Virus record (IMG/VR): IMGVR_UViG_3300018424_000349
Location: 1-20,232 of that record
Reading direction: 5' to 3' (one strand)
Source: a virus
Length of the DNA stretch: 20,232 nucleotides
Below, in pieces: positions 7,230-14,484 of the stretch (the stretch's first letter is position 1; each line of letters starts with the position of its first letter). Both the position numbers and the translations under genes were made by a program. The notes beneath the pieces are model-generated. The model made no database searches. It was not told the origin of the DNA and saw only the letters and a program-made list of their open reading frames with translations.

Positions 7230-7687
7230 AAATCAAGAAGTCAGAGCTACTTGCTCTAATCAAAGAAGAGATTATGAAAGAAGCAGAAATGTTTAAGATG
7301 TCTGACGAGGACCTTAGAGATTTTAGTGTCCCAGACCCTCAAGAATACCGAGACGCAGACGAGATCTTCAATATGGTTATGACAGATCTCGAAAAGGATA
7401 TTGAAGAGGATCTGTTAGACATAATCAAAGAAATTATGATGGAACGCCCCGGACAGAAGCCTCAAGATATGGCAAACGAGGCGTATGGTAAATTGATGAT
7501 TAAAATGAGAGGTGGCGGTCCTCCACACGGTGCAATGCAAGAAGGCATCGAAGGTATCACAGATCCCGGCAATCAAGAATTAATACGTCAGGCGTTGGAG
7601 CAAATAGCACCCTTAGTTGGTGTTATGTCTCTACCAGTTCTCATTGGTCTTATCTACGAACAACTAAAGAGTATGGGTGCCAAATGA
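7226..7687 (+). CDS. Class I-tagged acidic protein with hydrophobic C-terminus
   Basis: A 153-residue protein starting MKIKKSELLALIKEEIMKEAEM, a variant of the class I tag. The centre is strongly acidic with many methionines (residues 20-75). There is a glycine-rich patch (MRGGGPPHGAM) near residues 92-102, and a hydrophobic helix (PLVGVMSLPVLIGLIYEQL) near 128-147 that could be a membrane segment. It is joined by ATGA overlaps to genes on both sides. No family recognised; its tag groups it with the presumed packaged proteins, while its C-terminus and position next to the holin-like gene also allow a membrane role. Confidence 0.8.
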   Translation: MKIKKSELLALIKEEIMKEAEMFKMSDEDLRDFSVPDPQEYRDADEIFNMVMTDLEKDIEEDLLDIIKEIMMERPGQKPQDMANEAYGKLMIKMRGGGPPHGAMQEGIEGITDPGNQELIRQALEQIAPLVGVMSLPVLIGLIYEQLKSMGAK

Positions 7688-7887
7688 TGAGTAAAGAACA
7701 AAAGCAAGCACTACTCGACAGAGGCATACAAAAACTAACTTCCCGCAAACTACTTGTGTGGCTTACTGCTACAGGTCTTATGGCTTGGGGCGGACTAGAA
7801 TCAGCAGACTGGGTTGTTATCTCAGGTCTTTATCTCGGTGGTCAATCCGTAATTGACGCTATTGTAAAACTCAAGGGACTAGAATAA
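7684..7887 (+). CDS. Small holin-like membrane protein
   Basis: A 67-residue protein (ATG 7684; a second in-frame ATG at 7687 is as likely). A charged start is followed by two hydrophobic helices, LLVWLTATGLMAWGG (about 24-38) and WVVISGLYLGGQSVIDAI (about 43-60), and a short basic end. Size, the SRK-L lead-in and the GGQS motif in the second helix resemble small phage proteins annotated as holins, which open the inner membrane at lysis. It heads a run that also holds a spanin-like gene and a secreted membrane protein, though no endolysin is in the window. Class assignment rests on topology and context. Confidence 0.6.
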   Translation: MMSKEQKQALLDRGIQKLTSRKLLVWLTATGLMAWGGLESADWVVISGLYLGGQSVIDAIVKLKGLE

Positions 7888-7888
7888 A

Positions 7889-8293
7889 ATGAAACTGATA
7901 ATGGAAAACTGGAACAAATTTGTCAACGAAGAAGAACAAGTTGAAGAAGGGATTATGGACACGATTAGACAAACCACACGCGACTTCACAGGTAAACTGA
8001 AGAGCGCTAAAGAGATGCGCAATTTAGCAAATCGCCTTGTAAATGTTGATCCTTTCAACGATCCAAGAAGTAATGAATTTTTTCGTGACTCTGAGCAACT
8101 TGTAGGATTGATTAAAGCTCACGGTGTCGATTGGATGAGACCTGCTGCTGGTGGTGAGCAGATAGCCGATGCTGGTGAGTTGAGCCGAATTATTGGTGCT
8201 TACAAAGAAGATCCAGCCGGACAATCTCAAAACTTTGAATCTGCAATGATGAATCTTAAGAATGCTCTCGATGCTTACATAGAGGGAAAGTAA
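7889..8293 (+). CDS. Class II-tagged protein of unknown function
   Basis: A 134-residue protein starting MKLIMENWNKFVNEEEQ. The same pattern (MKxIMExWxxFVxEE) opens the protein at 15870. It resembles the T4 internal-protein targeting sequence MKTYQEFIAEA in having an aromatic residue, F, a small hydrophobic residue, then glutamate. Although ATG 7901 would give MENWNKF, the residues before it are shared with the other copy, which favours ATG 7889. The rest looks globular and helical, with no known motif. It starts one base after the holin-like gene; its stop is one base before the apparent ATT start of the spanin. Confidence 0.8.
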   Translation: MKLIMENWNKFVNEEEQVEEGIMDTIRQTTRDFTGKLKSAKEMRNLANRLVNVDPFNDPRSNEFFRDSEQLVGLIKAHGVDWMRPAAGGEQIADAGELSRIIGAYKEDPAGQSQNFESAMMNLKNALDAYIEGK

Positions 8294-8294
8294 C

Positions 8295-8675
8295 ATTAAA
8301 CAAAAGATTCTAGCATTCTGCTTAAAACACTGGAAGGAGATTGGACTTGTCCTTCTCCTTCTTGTCGTATTTAGTAAGTCGCAGTATGATGTTCGCAACA
8401 TTATAAAAGCACACGAGATTGCCGAGCAGTCATTAAAAGACCAGATAAGCACCTTAGAGTCTCTCCACACCGAAGAGTTGCGCTTACGCGATGAAGCCCT
8501 TGAGCAATACCGCATTGAAATGGAACAACTAGAATTAGAATACGAGGCGAGACAAGACGAGATAAAGGACTTAACGAGAGCAGAAAAAGAAGTTATAATA
8601 AAAGAGTTCAAACAAGACAAGGCTCTGATTATACAACGCCTTGAAGAAACCTATGGATTAAGATATGTTGAATAG
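8295..8675 (+). CDS. Inner-membrane spanin-like (Rz-type) protein, probable ATT start
   Basis: The frame is open from 8283 to 8675 and encodes, from ATT 8295, a 126-residue protein with one N-terminal membrane helix (IGLVLLLLVVF, residues 16-26) followed by a long charged coiled coil (residues 35-120). This is the build of an i-spanin, which spans the periplasm and helps disrupt the outer membrane. The frame has no ATG, GTG or TTG until about 8472, deep in the coiled coil, which would remove the membrane helix. ATT 8295 lies one base after the upstream stop, with GAGG at 8282-8285 nine bases ahead, so an AUU start or coupled reinitiation is likely. A +1 frameshift from the upstream gene is the alternative. 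Its end overlaps the next gene by 11 bases. Confidence 0.6.
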   Translation: MKQKILAFCLKHWKEIGLVLLLLVVFSKSQYDVRNIIKAHEIAEQSLKDQISTLESLHTEELRLRDEALEQYRIEMEQLELEYEARQDEIKDLTRAEKEVIIKEFKQDKALIIQRLEETYGLRYVE

Positions 8676-9075
8676 CCTAATATTGCTTGCTCTGCTCTCG
8701 ACCGCAAGCGCTGAAGACTTCACAGTTGTCTCGGAAGATCAACCCGCCCCCTTCGAGGGCGTTTTGCTTAGTGTGCCAGCCGTAGCAGAGGTATTGGCAC
8801 AGCACGAAGAAATCAAAATGAAATGCGACCTTGAGATAGAATACCAACTTGATAAAGCAAACACACAATGCAAACTTGACAAGAATATACTTGAGGCAAG
8901 AATCGTAACACTTGAACAACAATATAAAGAAATCATAGCGCAAAAAGATCTTGTTATCAATAAGCAGCAAGCAATCATCAAGAAGGGCGCACCACATCGT
9001 AAGTGGCTATGGTTTGCAGGTGGTATTGTCTTAGGTGGTGCGAGTTACTACGGTATCGAACAGGCGACACAATGA
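8665..9075 (+). CDS. Secreted, C-terminally membrane-anchored protein of the lysis region
   Basis: A 136-residue protein with a signal peptide (residues 1-16, LILLALLSTASA, likely cut after ASA), the segment QPAPFEGVLLS (about 26-36), a coiled-coil region with cysteines at about 53 and 67, and a C-terminal membrane helix (KWLWFAGGIVLGGASYYGI, about 113-131). I recall similar QPAPFxG proteins near phage lysis genes. It begins inside the spanin gene, an arrangement often seen for overlapping Rz/Rz1 pairs, but it is longer than an Rz1 lipoprotein and lacks a lipobox. It may be the partner of the spanin or an independent envelope protein. It overlaps the next gene by ATGA. Confidence 0.7.
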   Translation: MLNSLILLALLSTASAEDFTVVSEDQPAPFEGVLLSVPAVAEVLAQHEEIKMKCDLEIEYQLDKANTQCKLDKNILEARIVTLEQQYKEIIAQKDLVINKQQAIIKKGAPHRKWLWFAGGIVLGGASYYGIEQATQ

Positions 9076-9620
9076 AGCACGCAAACTTACCTTATCACAT
9101 CTACGTGTGGGTAAACAACAAGTATCTTGGACCCAAGATGCCCGAAGGCTATACTTACGCTCTATGGCACGGCATACACTCTAGAGAGGGACAGATTCCT
9201 ATGGCACACGTCTTGTTGGAAAGTGGTGCTCACTGGTCTGGACTACCGCTCCATGCGATGTCAAACTTTCACGGACCAAACACTTGGAAAGAAAAACCAC
9301 ACAACGATTTGATTCCTTGGTCTGCTATGGGTCCAAACATAGAGGCGTGGAACGCAAAGTATCTAGAAGGAATTGAGGTTGAGCTATTTCGCTATGGATG
9401 GAAAGGGCGACACACGGGGATAATAATTGATTGGACCAATGGCTTCGACCGCTACCCGCAAGAACATAAGCCACTGAACCTTGTTTCGCTTGATGATGGT
9501 CAGTTTGCCCTACAGCCAAATAACTATTGTAGGTTTAGAGACGACCACTTCATAGACGAAGCAAAATTTGAACAAACTAAATTCTATCGCAGAGGCGAAC
9601 AAGTTTGGTGGGGTCAATGA
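9072..9620 (+). CDS. Conserved phage protein of unknown function
   Basis: A 182-residue soluble protein rich in histidine, tryptophan and tyrosine. Start ATG 9072 overlaps the preceding stop as ATGA; upstream in-frame starts would lie within the previous gene. Segments that look conserved are LPYHIYVWVNNKYLGP (7-22), WHGIHSREGQIPMAHVLL (about 33-50), GRHTGIIIDWTNGFDRYP (about 112-129) and DDGQFALQPNNY (about 142-153). I recall proteins of this type in marine T4-like phages, without known function. It overlaps the next gene by four bases. Confidence 0.75.
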   Translation: MKHANLPYHIYVWVNNKYLGPKMPEGYTYALWHGIHSREGQIPMAHVLLESGAHWSGLPLHAMSNFHGPNTWKEKPHNDLIPWSAMGPNIEAWNAKYLEGIEVELFRYGWKGRHTGIIIDWTNGFDRYPQEHKPLNLVSLDDGQFALQPNNYCRFRDDHFIDEAKFEQTKFYRRGEQVWWGQ

Positions 9621-9997
9621 GTAAAGATCCAGATTACATTGTTAGAGTAGAACAAGCCATCGCAGACAAGTATGGCGAAGAAGCAATCCAGAATCCTAAA
9701 GCAGAATGGGACGAGAACAAAGAGAAAGTTTATCTAGAACAGATGCGAGATCTCTATAAGAAACAAAAGAAAAACGACGCTGGCAACGATAAAGTAGAAG
9801 TAAATGGGATAAAGGTTTCAAGAAAACTACTTAATAGAGAATCCAAGACAGGGTGCCCTGTTTGTGGTGCCTTCTCACATTCTACCCGCGATGATGTATC
9901 GTTAGTAAAGTATGACTGCTGTTACAAGTGCTATATCAAGTGGGTTGAGGGAAGAGAAGGTAGATGGAAAGAAGGGTGGAGACCAAATGAAGGCTAA
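9617..9997 (+). CDS. Small zinc-ribbon-like protein
   Basis: A 126-residue protein starting MSKDPDYIVR (ATG 9617 in an ATGA overlap; the upstream TTG would add only four residues). The N-terminal half is charged and helical. The C-terminal half has a likely zinc site: CPVCG (about residues 80-84) and CCYKC (about 101-105), then YIKWVEGREGRWKEGWRP. The CXXC pair spacing is typical of a zinc ribbon that binds nucleic acid or stabilises a small fold. I recall this family from the neighbourhood of packaging genes in environmental phages, but I know no function. It overlaps the next gene by 11 bases. Confidence 0.75.
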   Translation: MSKDPDYIVRVEQAIADKYGEEAIQNPKAEWDENKEKVYLEQMRDLYKKQKKNDAGNDKVEVNGIKVSRKLLNRESKTGCPVCGAFSHSTRDDVSLVKYDCCYKCYIKWVEGREGRWKEGWRPNEG

Positions 9998-10304
9998 TGA
10001 ATTAAGAGAACTAATCAGAGAAGTTCTCAAAGAAGCAAAAGAAGAGCAAGCTGATATTGGCGATAAAAATGCTACAAAGCTAAAGACAGGCTCTATGTCT
10101 TCTTCGCAGAGAATCAAAACCTCAAGAGAAAGAATCAAAGATACAAGTGGCGAGTTCACTCCACAAGAGCAGAAAATTGTAGATCAGTTGGAAAAGTTTA
10201 TTTCTGACCTCGCTGCAACCGAAGGTATTGATTTGTTACAGCATAGAACTTTTCTTGAAAGAGCTATGAAATTAATTCAACAAAGAATGGTAAAAAAACA
10301 ATAA
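9987..10304 (+). CDS. Protein with variant class I tag
   Basis: A 105-residue helical protein. Its start, MKANELRELIREVLKEAKEE, keeps the spacing of the class I tag (lysine, then LRxLIREVLKE) but with arginine in place of several lysines. A serine/threonine-rich basic linker follows (residues 34-55), then a helical C-terminal region (about 58-105). ATG 9987 lies in the end of the zinc-ribbon gene; longer forms would overlap it heavily. I infer a packaged or prohead-associated protein with lower certainty than for the MKITK copies. Confidence 0.75.
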   Translation: MKANELRELIREVLKEAKEEQADIGDKNATKLKTGSMSSSQRIKTSRERIKDTSGEFTPQEQKIVDQLEKFISDLAATEGIDLLQHRTFLERAMKLIQQRMVKKQ

Positions 10305-10305
10305 A

Positions 10306-10313
10306 CTATTTAT
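10306..10313 (+). promoter_or_regulatory. Candidate late-promoter-like element CTATTTAT
   Basis: The gap at 10305-10332 is one of the few real intergenic spaces. It holds CTATTTAT two bases after a stop and about 20 bases before ATG 10333. The same octamer occurs at 18848-18855 in the only other similar gap. AAAGGA at 10317-10322 is the probable ribosome site. The octamer also occurs inside genes, so the evidence is positional. Confidence 0.35.
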
Positions 10314-10332
10314 TTTAAAGGAACACTATACA

Positions 10333-10881
10333 ATGGCAACAGTTTACGAAATCGTTCAAGGCTTATCACAAGCCGCAGCAAACGCCTACGATGGCGCTAT
10401 GACCGAAGATGGCGAGCCTGTCAAGGCAGGACTAAAGAGAGAGGAAGGTAATCCTCTTATTGATAAGCGTGTTATGGACGGCTTCAATGTGAAGTTTCAC
10501 GGTAACATTATGAGACTTTCATATATGTCAGAAGTGCAACTTAAAGAAGTATACGCTAACGGCTTTGAGTCTGATGTCGAATCACAAATGAACGAGATTG
10601 TTAAGTTTCTCAAGAAAGAAGCACGCAAGATTACAGGCTCCACTCCCTCGCTAACTAAGCAAGGCGAGATTGACATTCGTGTAGAGAACTCATCCCGCGT
10701 CCGATCTTGGGTCACCGCTGTTATGGAATACAAGATTGGTGGCATGGAAGAGGTTGCAGTTGTTGGCGAAGCCACAGAGGATAAACTTGCTGCTGGTTGG
10801 GAAGCATTCATGAAGCAGGGCGGTCTTGGCAAGCGTCCCCCAAACGACAAGAGACCCAAAAATTCTGGTAAGAAAGAATAA
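10333..10881 (+). CDS. Conserved phage protein upstream of terminase, unknown function
   Basis: A 182-residue protein, MATVYEIVQGLSQAAANAYDGA at its start, with conserved-looking blocks GLKREEGNPLIDKRVMDGF (about 33-51), KFLKKEARKITG (about 91-102) and RVRSWVTAVMEYKIGGM (about 122-138). The C-terminus is lysine/proline-rich. It precedes gp17 by ten bases. Its position is where a small terminase subunit (T4 gp16, about the same size) would sit, and the basic tail could bind DNA, but I see no helix-turn-helix or other gp16 feature. I recall related proteins in marine T4-like phages without assigned function. Confidence 0.75.
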   Translation: MATVYEIVQGLSQAAANAYDGAMTEDGEPVKAGLKREEGNPLIDKRVMDGFNVKFHGNIMRLSYMSEVQLKEVYANGFESDVESQMNEIVKFLKKEARKITGSTPSLTKQGEIDIRVENSSRVRSWVTAVMEYKIGGMEEVAVVGEATEDKLAAGWEAFMKQGGLGKRPPNDKRPKNSGKKE

Positions 10882-10891
10882 AGAAAGATGA

Positions 10892-12472
10892 ATGCCAAGA
10901 TTAACGAAACAACAAATACTCAAAGAAGTTGTTAAGTGCGGTAAAGATCCTTCTTACTTCCTGAAAAACTATGCCCGCATTTCTCACCCGATGCACGGGC
11001 TTATGTTGTTTAAGACATATGATTATCAGGATAAGCTGCTAGAAGATTTTAACGACTATCGTTTCAACATCATCAACAAGGGTCGCCAGCTAGGTATCTC
11101 AACGATTACCGCTGGCTACATTGTTTGGATGATGCTGTTTCACCGTGACAAGGCTATCCTTGTTATGGCAACCAAGTTTGAGACAGCAGGCAACTTGGTT
11201 CGCAAAGTCAAGAACATTATGAAGAACCTTCCTGACTGGATCAGGATTGCGAACATTACAACTGACAACCGCACGTCTTTCGAGTTATCAAACGGTTCTT
11301 CTATCAAGGCTGCTTCTACCTCTGGTGATGCTGGTCGTTCTGAAGCACTATCACTTCTTGTTCTTGACGAGGCTGCACACATCGAAGGGTTAGAAGAGTT
11401 GTGGACTGGTCTATACCCAACACTATCAACGGGTGGTCGCTGCATTGCGATCTCAACACCAAACGGTGTTGGTAACTGGTTCCACAAAACTTGCACAGGT
11501 GCCGAGAGTAGTGAAAATAATTTCCATCTCACAACGCTTATGTGGGACGTTCACCCTGACAGAGATGAAGAATGGTTTAAGAAAGAAACCAAAAACATGT
11601 CCAGAAGACAGATTGCGCAGGAGTTGGAGTGTAACTTCAATACTTCTGGCGAAACTGTTATTGATCCAGACAACATGGAATGGATTATGGCTAACATTAG
11701 AGAGCCAAAGCACAAAACCGGATTTGACAGAAACTTTTGGATTTGGGAAGAATACGACCCAACTTGCAATTATCTTATGGCTGCAGACGTTGCTAGAGGC
11801 GATGGTGCTGACAGTTCTACGTTTCATATTCTAAAGCTTGAAACAATGGAGATCATTGGCGAATACATGGGCAAGCCAACGCCTGACCTTTATGCGAACA
11901 TGCTTAATCAAGTAGGTAGAGAGTTTGGTAACGCCATGATGGTTGTAGAAAATAATTCTATTGGCTATACAGTTATAGATAAGTTAGTAGAGTATGGCTA
12001 TCCTAATCTTTATTACTCTATCAAATCTACACACGAATACATTGACCAACACCTTGGCGAGCATAAGTCTGGTGCTATCGCTGGTTTTTCCACTACAAGC
12101 AAGACCAGACCCCTCATTGTAGCCAAGTTGGAAGAGTTTGTGAGAAACAAACTAGTTAAGACGTATTCTTCACGTTTAGCAAACGAGTTCCGCACTTTTA
12201 TTTGGTATAACGGGAAGCCACAAGCCATGAGGGGCTACAACGATGACTTAGTGATGGCTCTTGCGATTTGTTGTTGGGTTAGAGATACTGCCCTCCAGAC
12301 AAACGCCCGAGACCTAAACTATCAAAAAGCATTCGTAGATTCGATTATGACTTCCAGAACTACCCTAAATACACAGATAAGAGGACAAATTGGCTACACA
12401 GGTAATGATACTACTAGTAAAATGAATGAAGCAAAAAATTTATATTCACAATATATGTGGATTATTAAGTGA
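10892..12472 (+). CDS. 17: Terminase large subunit (T4 gp17-like)
   Basis: The 526-residue packaging motor: an N-terminal ATPase that drives DNA into the prohead and a C-terminal RNase H-like nuclease that cuts concatemers. The ATPase shows KGRQLGIST (63-71) at the Walker A position, Walker B LLVLDE (155-160) with catalytic E160, and the coupling motif STP (188-190). The nuclease shows D299 in MAADVARGDG, E353 in VVENN and D451/D452 in YNDDLVMA. Walker A lacks the lysine of the GK(S/T) pattern (Ile at that site), so K63 or R65 may serve instead. Length is a little below T4 gp17 (610). It lies nine bases from the portal gene, the usual T4-like order. Confidence 0.95.
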   Translation: MPRLTKQQILKEVVKCGKDPSYFLKNYARISHPMHGLMLFKTYDYQDKLLEDFNDYRFNIINKGRQLGISTITAGYIVWMMLFHRDKAILVMATKFETAGNLVRKVKNIMKNLPDWIRIANITTDNRTSFELSNGSSIKAASTSGDAGRSEALSLLVLDEAAHIEGLEELWTGLYPTLSTGGRCIAISTPNGVGNWFHKTCTGAESSENNFHLTTLMWDVHPDRDEEWFKKETKNMSRRQIAQELECNFNTSGETVIDPDNMEWIMANIREPKHKTGFDRNFWIWEEYDPTCNYLMAADVARGDGADSSTFHILKLETMEIIGEYMGKPTPDLYANMLNQVGREFGNAMMVVENNSIGYTVIDKLVEYGYPNLYYSIKSTHEYIDQHLGEHKSGAIAGFSTTSKTRPLIVAKLEEFVRNKLVKTYSSRLANEFRTFIWYNGKPQAMRGYNDDLVMALAICCWVRDTALQTNARDLNYQKAFVDSIMTSRTTLNTQIRGQIGYTGNDTTSKMNEAKNLYSQYMWIIK

Positions 12473-12480
12473 GAAAATAA

Positions 12481-14484
12481 ATGGCACCACAAAATCCCAA
12501 ACAAGGTAGTAACCCAGCAAATAGAGATTCACAGCTTTTTAAGTCTTTGACTCGCCTGTTTTCTGGACCTATCATCAATTACCGCTCCGAATCCGGTCGT
12601 AAGATTCGTAGACAGCATCTTGATAAGTATTCTACAAGATTTAAATCAGCATCAGGACAGCAGTTCAAGAAGCAATCTTACAACCCGTTAGACACAATTG
12701 CTGCAAATGCTATTGCAAACCAGCGCAGGTCAGAGCGTTACATCGACTTTGACCAGATGGAATACATGCCAGAGTTGGCTTCTGCTCTCGACATCTACGC
12801 AGACGAGATGACCACATTCTCTGCTCTATCTCCAATGTTAAACATCAAATGTCGTAATGACGAGATTAAAGCTGTTCTAAACATACTTTATCACAACATC
12901 ATGAACATTGAACACAACTTGTTTGGGTGGTGCCGAACAATGTGTAAGTATGGCGACTTCATTCTTTATCTCGACATTGACGACAATGTTGGAATCAAAT
13001 CTACAATTGCCTTGCCACTACAAGAAATAGAAAGGCTAGAGGGCATGGATGCAACAAACCCAGATTACATACAATACCAGTGGAACTCTGGTGGTATGAC
13101 TTTTGAGAACTGGCAGGTCGCACACTTCCGCATTCTTGGGAACGATAAGTATTCACCATACGGAACATCTGTTCTTGAACCTGCCCGCCGCATCTGGCGT
13201 CAGCTTACTCTTATGGAAGATGCAATGATGGCTTATCGTATTGTTCGTTCTTCTGAACGTAAGGTTTTCAAGATTGATGTTGGTGCTGTCCCTCCGCAGG
13301 AAGTTGAACAATTTATGCAAAAGATTGTGTCACAGCTAAAGCGCCATACAATTGTTGACAAAGATACTGGTCGTATTGATCTTCGATACAACCCACTGTC
13401 AATCGAAGAAGACTACTACATTCCTGTCCGCGCTGGTTCTGTTACAGACATTCAGAACCTCGGTGGTGGTCAGAATACGACTGCGATTGATGACGTTAAA
13501 TATCTTCGCGACAAGCTGTTCTCTGCTATCAAGATTCCACAGGCATATCTCACAATGGGTGAGGGCGCAACAGAAGACAAGACCACTCTTGCAACGAAAG
13601 ACATTCGCTTTGCTCGTACCATTCAGAGACTCCAGCGCTCTATTCTTCACGAACTAGAGAAGGTTGGAATTATTCACCTTTACACTCTTGGATACAGAGG
13701 CGAAGATCTTCTTAACTTCAAGCTATCTCTCAACAATCCAAGTAAGATTGCTGAATTACAAGAACTTGAACACTGGAAGAGCAAGTTTGATATTGCTGCT
13801 TCCGCTACCGAAGGTTACTTCTCTCGCCGTTGGGTTGCAGATAACATCTTTGGAATGTCTCACGAAGAATTTCTACGTTGTCAGCGCGAACAATTCTACG
13901 ACCGCAAGCATGACACAGCCCTTGAGAGTGTTGCTGAAGCTGCCGCAGCAGGCGGTGGAGAAGCCGGTGGTGGAGGTGGGCTTGATCTCGGAGGCGGCGA
14001 CGAAGGAGGCGGCTTAGACCTCGGTGGTGATGAAGGTGGTGGTGACCTTGACCTTGGGGGCGGCGATGACGCTGGTGGAGATGAGGGCGGCGAAGAGTCA
14101 GCCCTACTGGCAGCGCCTCCCGGCTCGCGTGACTCACCTCGACTTGCCAAGTCTCTTGGGAAGCGTGCGAGATCAGGTAAAAAGTATGTCACTAAGGGCT
14201 CCAAGGGCAAAGCATACCAAAAGGTAGCCGTAGATAAGCGCCCATCCGGTGCAAGAACACGTAACTACTCAAGCATTCCAACGCCCGAGATGAACACTTA
14301 CAGAACAAATAATCTTGGTGCCTCAGAGTTAAGAACACTATCAAGAGGCATTTATGAAGAACAAGACCCTATTTATCTAAGAGAACAGGAAGAAGAACAA
14401 GCTCTTCTTGAGGTTGATAACTCTGTCAAGTTCTTGCTTGAGTCACTAGATAATAAGGTAACGGAGAAGATTGATGAAGAATAA
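12481..14484 (+). CDS. 20: Portal vertex protein (T4 gp20-like) with G/D-rich C-terminal extension
   Basis: A 667-residue portal protein, forming the ring through which DNA enters and leaves the head and on which the prohead assembles. Residues 75-480 carry the gp20-type core: NQRRSERYIDFDQMEYMPE, LASALDIYADEMTT, the stem/clip region, and RDKLFSAIKIPQAYL with GEGATEDKTTLATKDIRF near 340-380. T4 gp20 is 524 residues; the excess is C-terminal. Residues 491-537 are a G/D-rich repeat, followed by a basic serine-rich region (about 545-600) and an acidic tail. It overlaps the next gene by 11 bases. Confidence 0.95.
   Translation: MAPQNPKQGSNPANRDSQLFKSLTRLFSGPIINYRSESGRKIRRQHLDKYSTRFKSASGQQFKKQSYNPLDTIAANAIANQRRSERYIDFDQMEYMPELASALDIYADEMTTFSALSPMLNIKCRNDEIKAVLNILYHNIMNIEHNLFGWCRTMCKYGDFILYLDIDDNVGIKSTIALPLQEIERLEGMDATNPDYIQYQWNSGGMTFENWQVAHFRILGNDKYSPYGTSVLEPARRIWRQLTLMEDAMMAYRIVRSSERKVFKIDVGAVPPQEVEQFMQKIVSQLKRHTIVDKDTGRIDLRYNPLSIEEDYYIPVRAGSVTDIQNLGGGQNTTAIDDVKYLRDKLFSAIKIPQAYLTMGEGATEDKTTLATKDIRFARTIQRLQRSILHELEKVGIIHLYTLGYRGEDLLNFKLSLNNPSKIAELQELEHWKSKFDIAASATEGYFSRRWVADNIFGMSHEEFLRCQREQFYDRKHDTALESVAEAAAAGGGEAGGGGGLDLGGGDEGGGLDLGGDEGGGDLDLGGGDDAGGDEGGEESALLAAPPGSRDSPRLAKSLGKRARSGKKYVTKGSKGKAYQKVAVDKRPSGARTRNYSSIPTPEMNTYRTNNLGASELRTLSRGIYEEQDPIYLREQEEEQALLEVDNSVKFLLESLDNKVTEKIDEE
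13951..14091 (+). repeat. Glycine/aspartate repeat in the portal protein
   Basis: Three imperfect units built on LDLGG(G)D, separated by GG(G) and E/D, encode residues 491-537. GGC/GGT/GGA codons alternate, so the DNA is less repetitive than the protein, which argues for selection on the protein. It is probably a flexible acidic linker, possibly calcium-binding in style (GGxD), between the portal core and a basic tail. Confidence 0.85.

Noticed and set aside
8024-8620. Long opposite-strand frame across the spanin region
   Set aside because: All other genes run on the + strand, it spans two supported genes, and its protein has no recognisable features.
13896-14210. Opposite-strand frame rich in Ser-Pro-Pro-Arg repeats
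   Set aside because: It is the mirror of the glycine/aspartate repeat of the portal gene; it has no plausible start context and lies opposite a secure gene.
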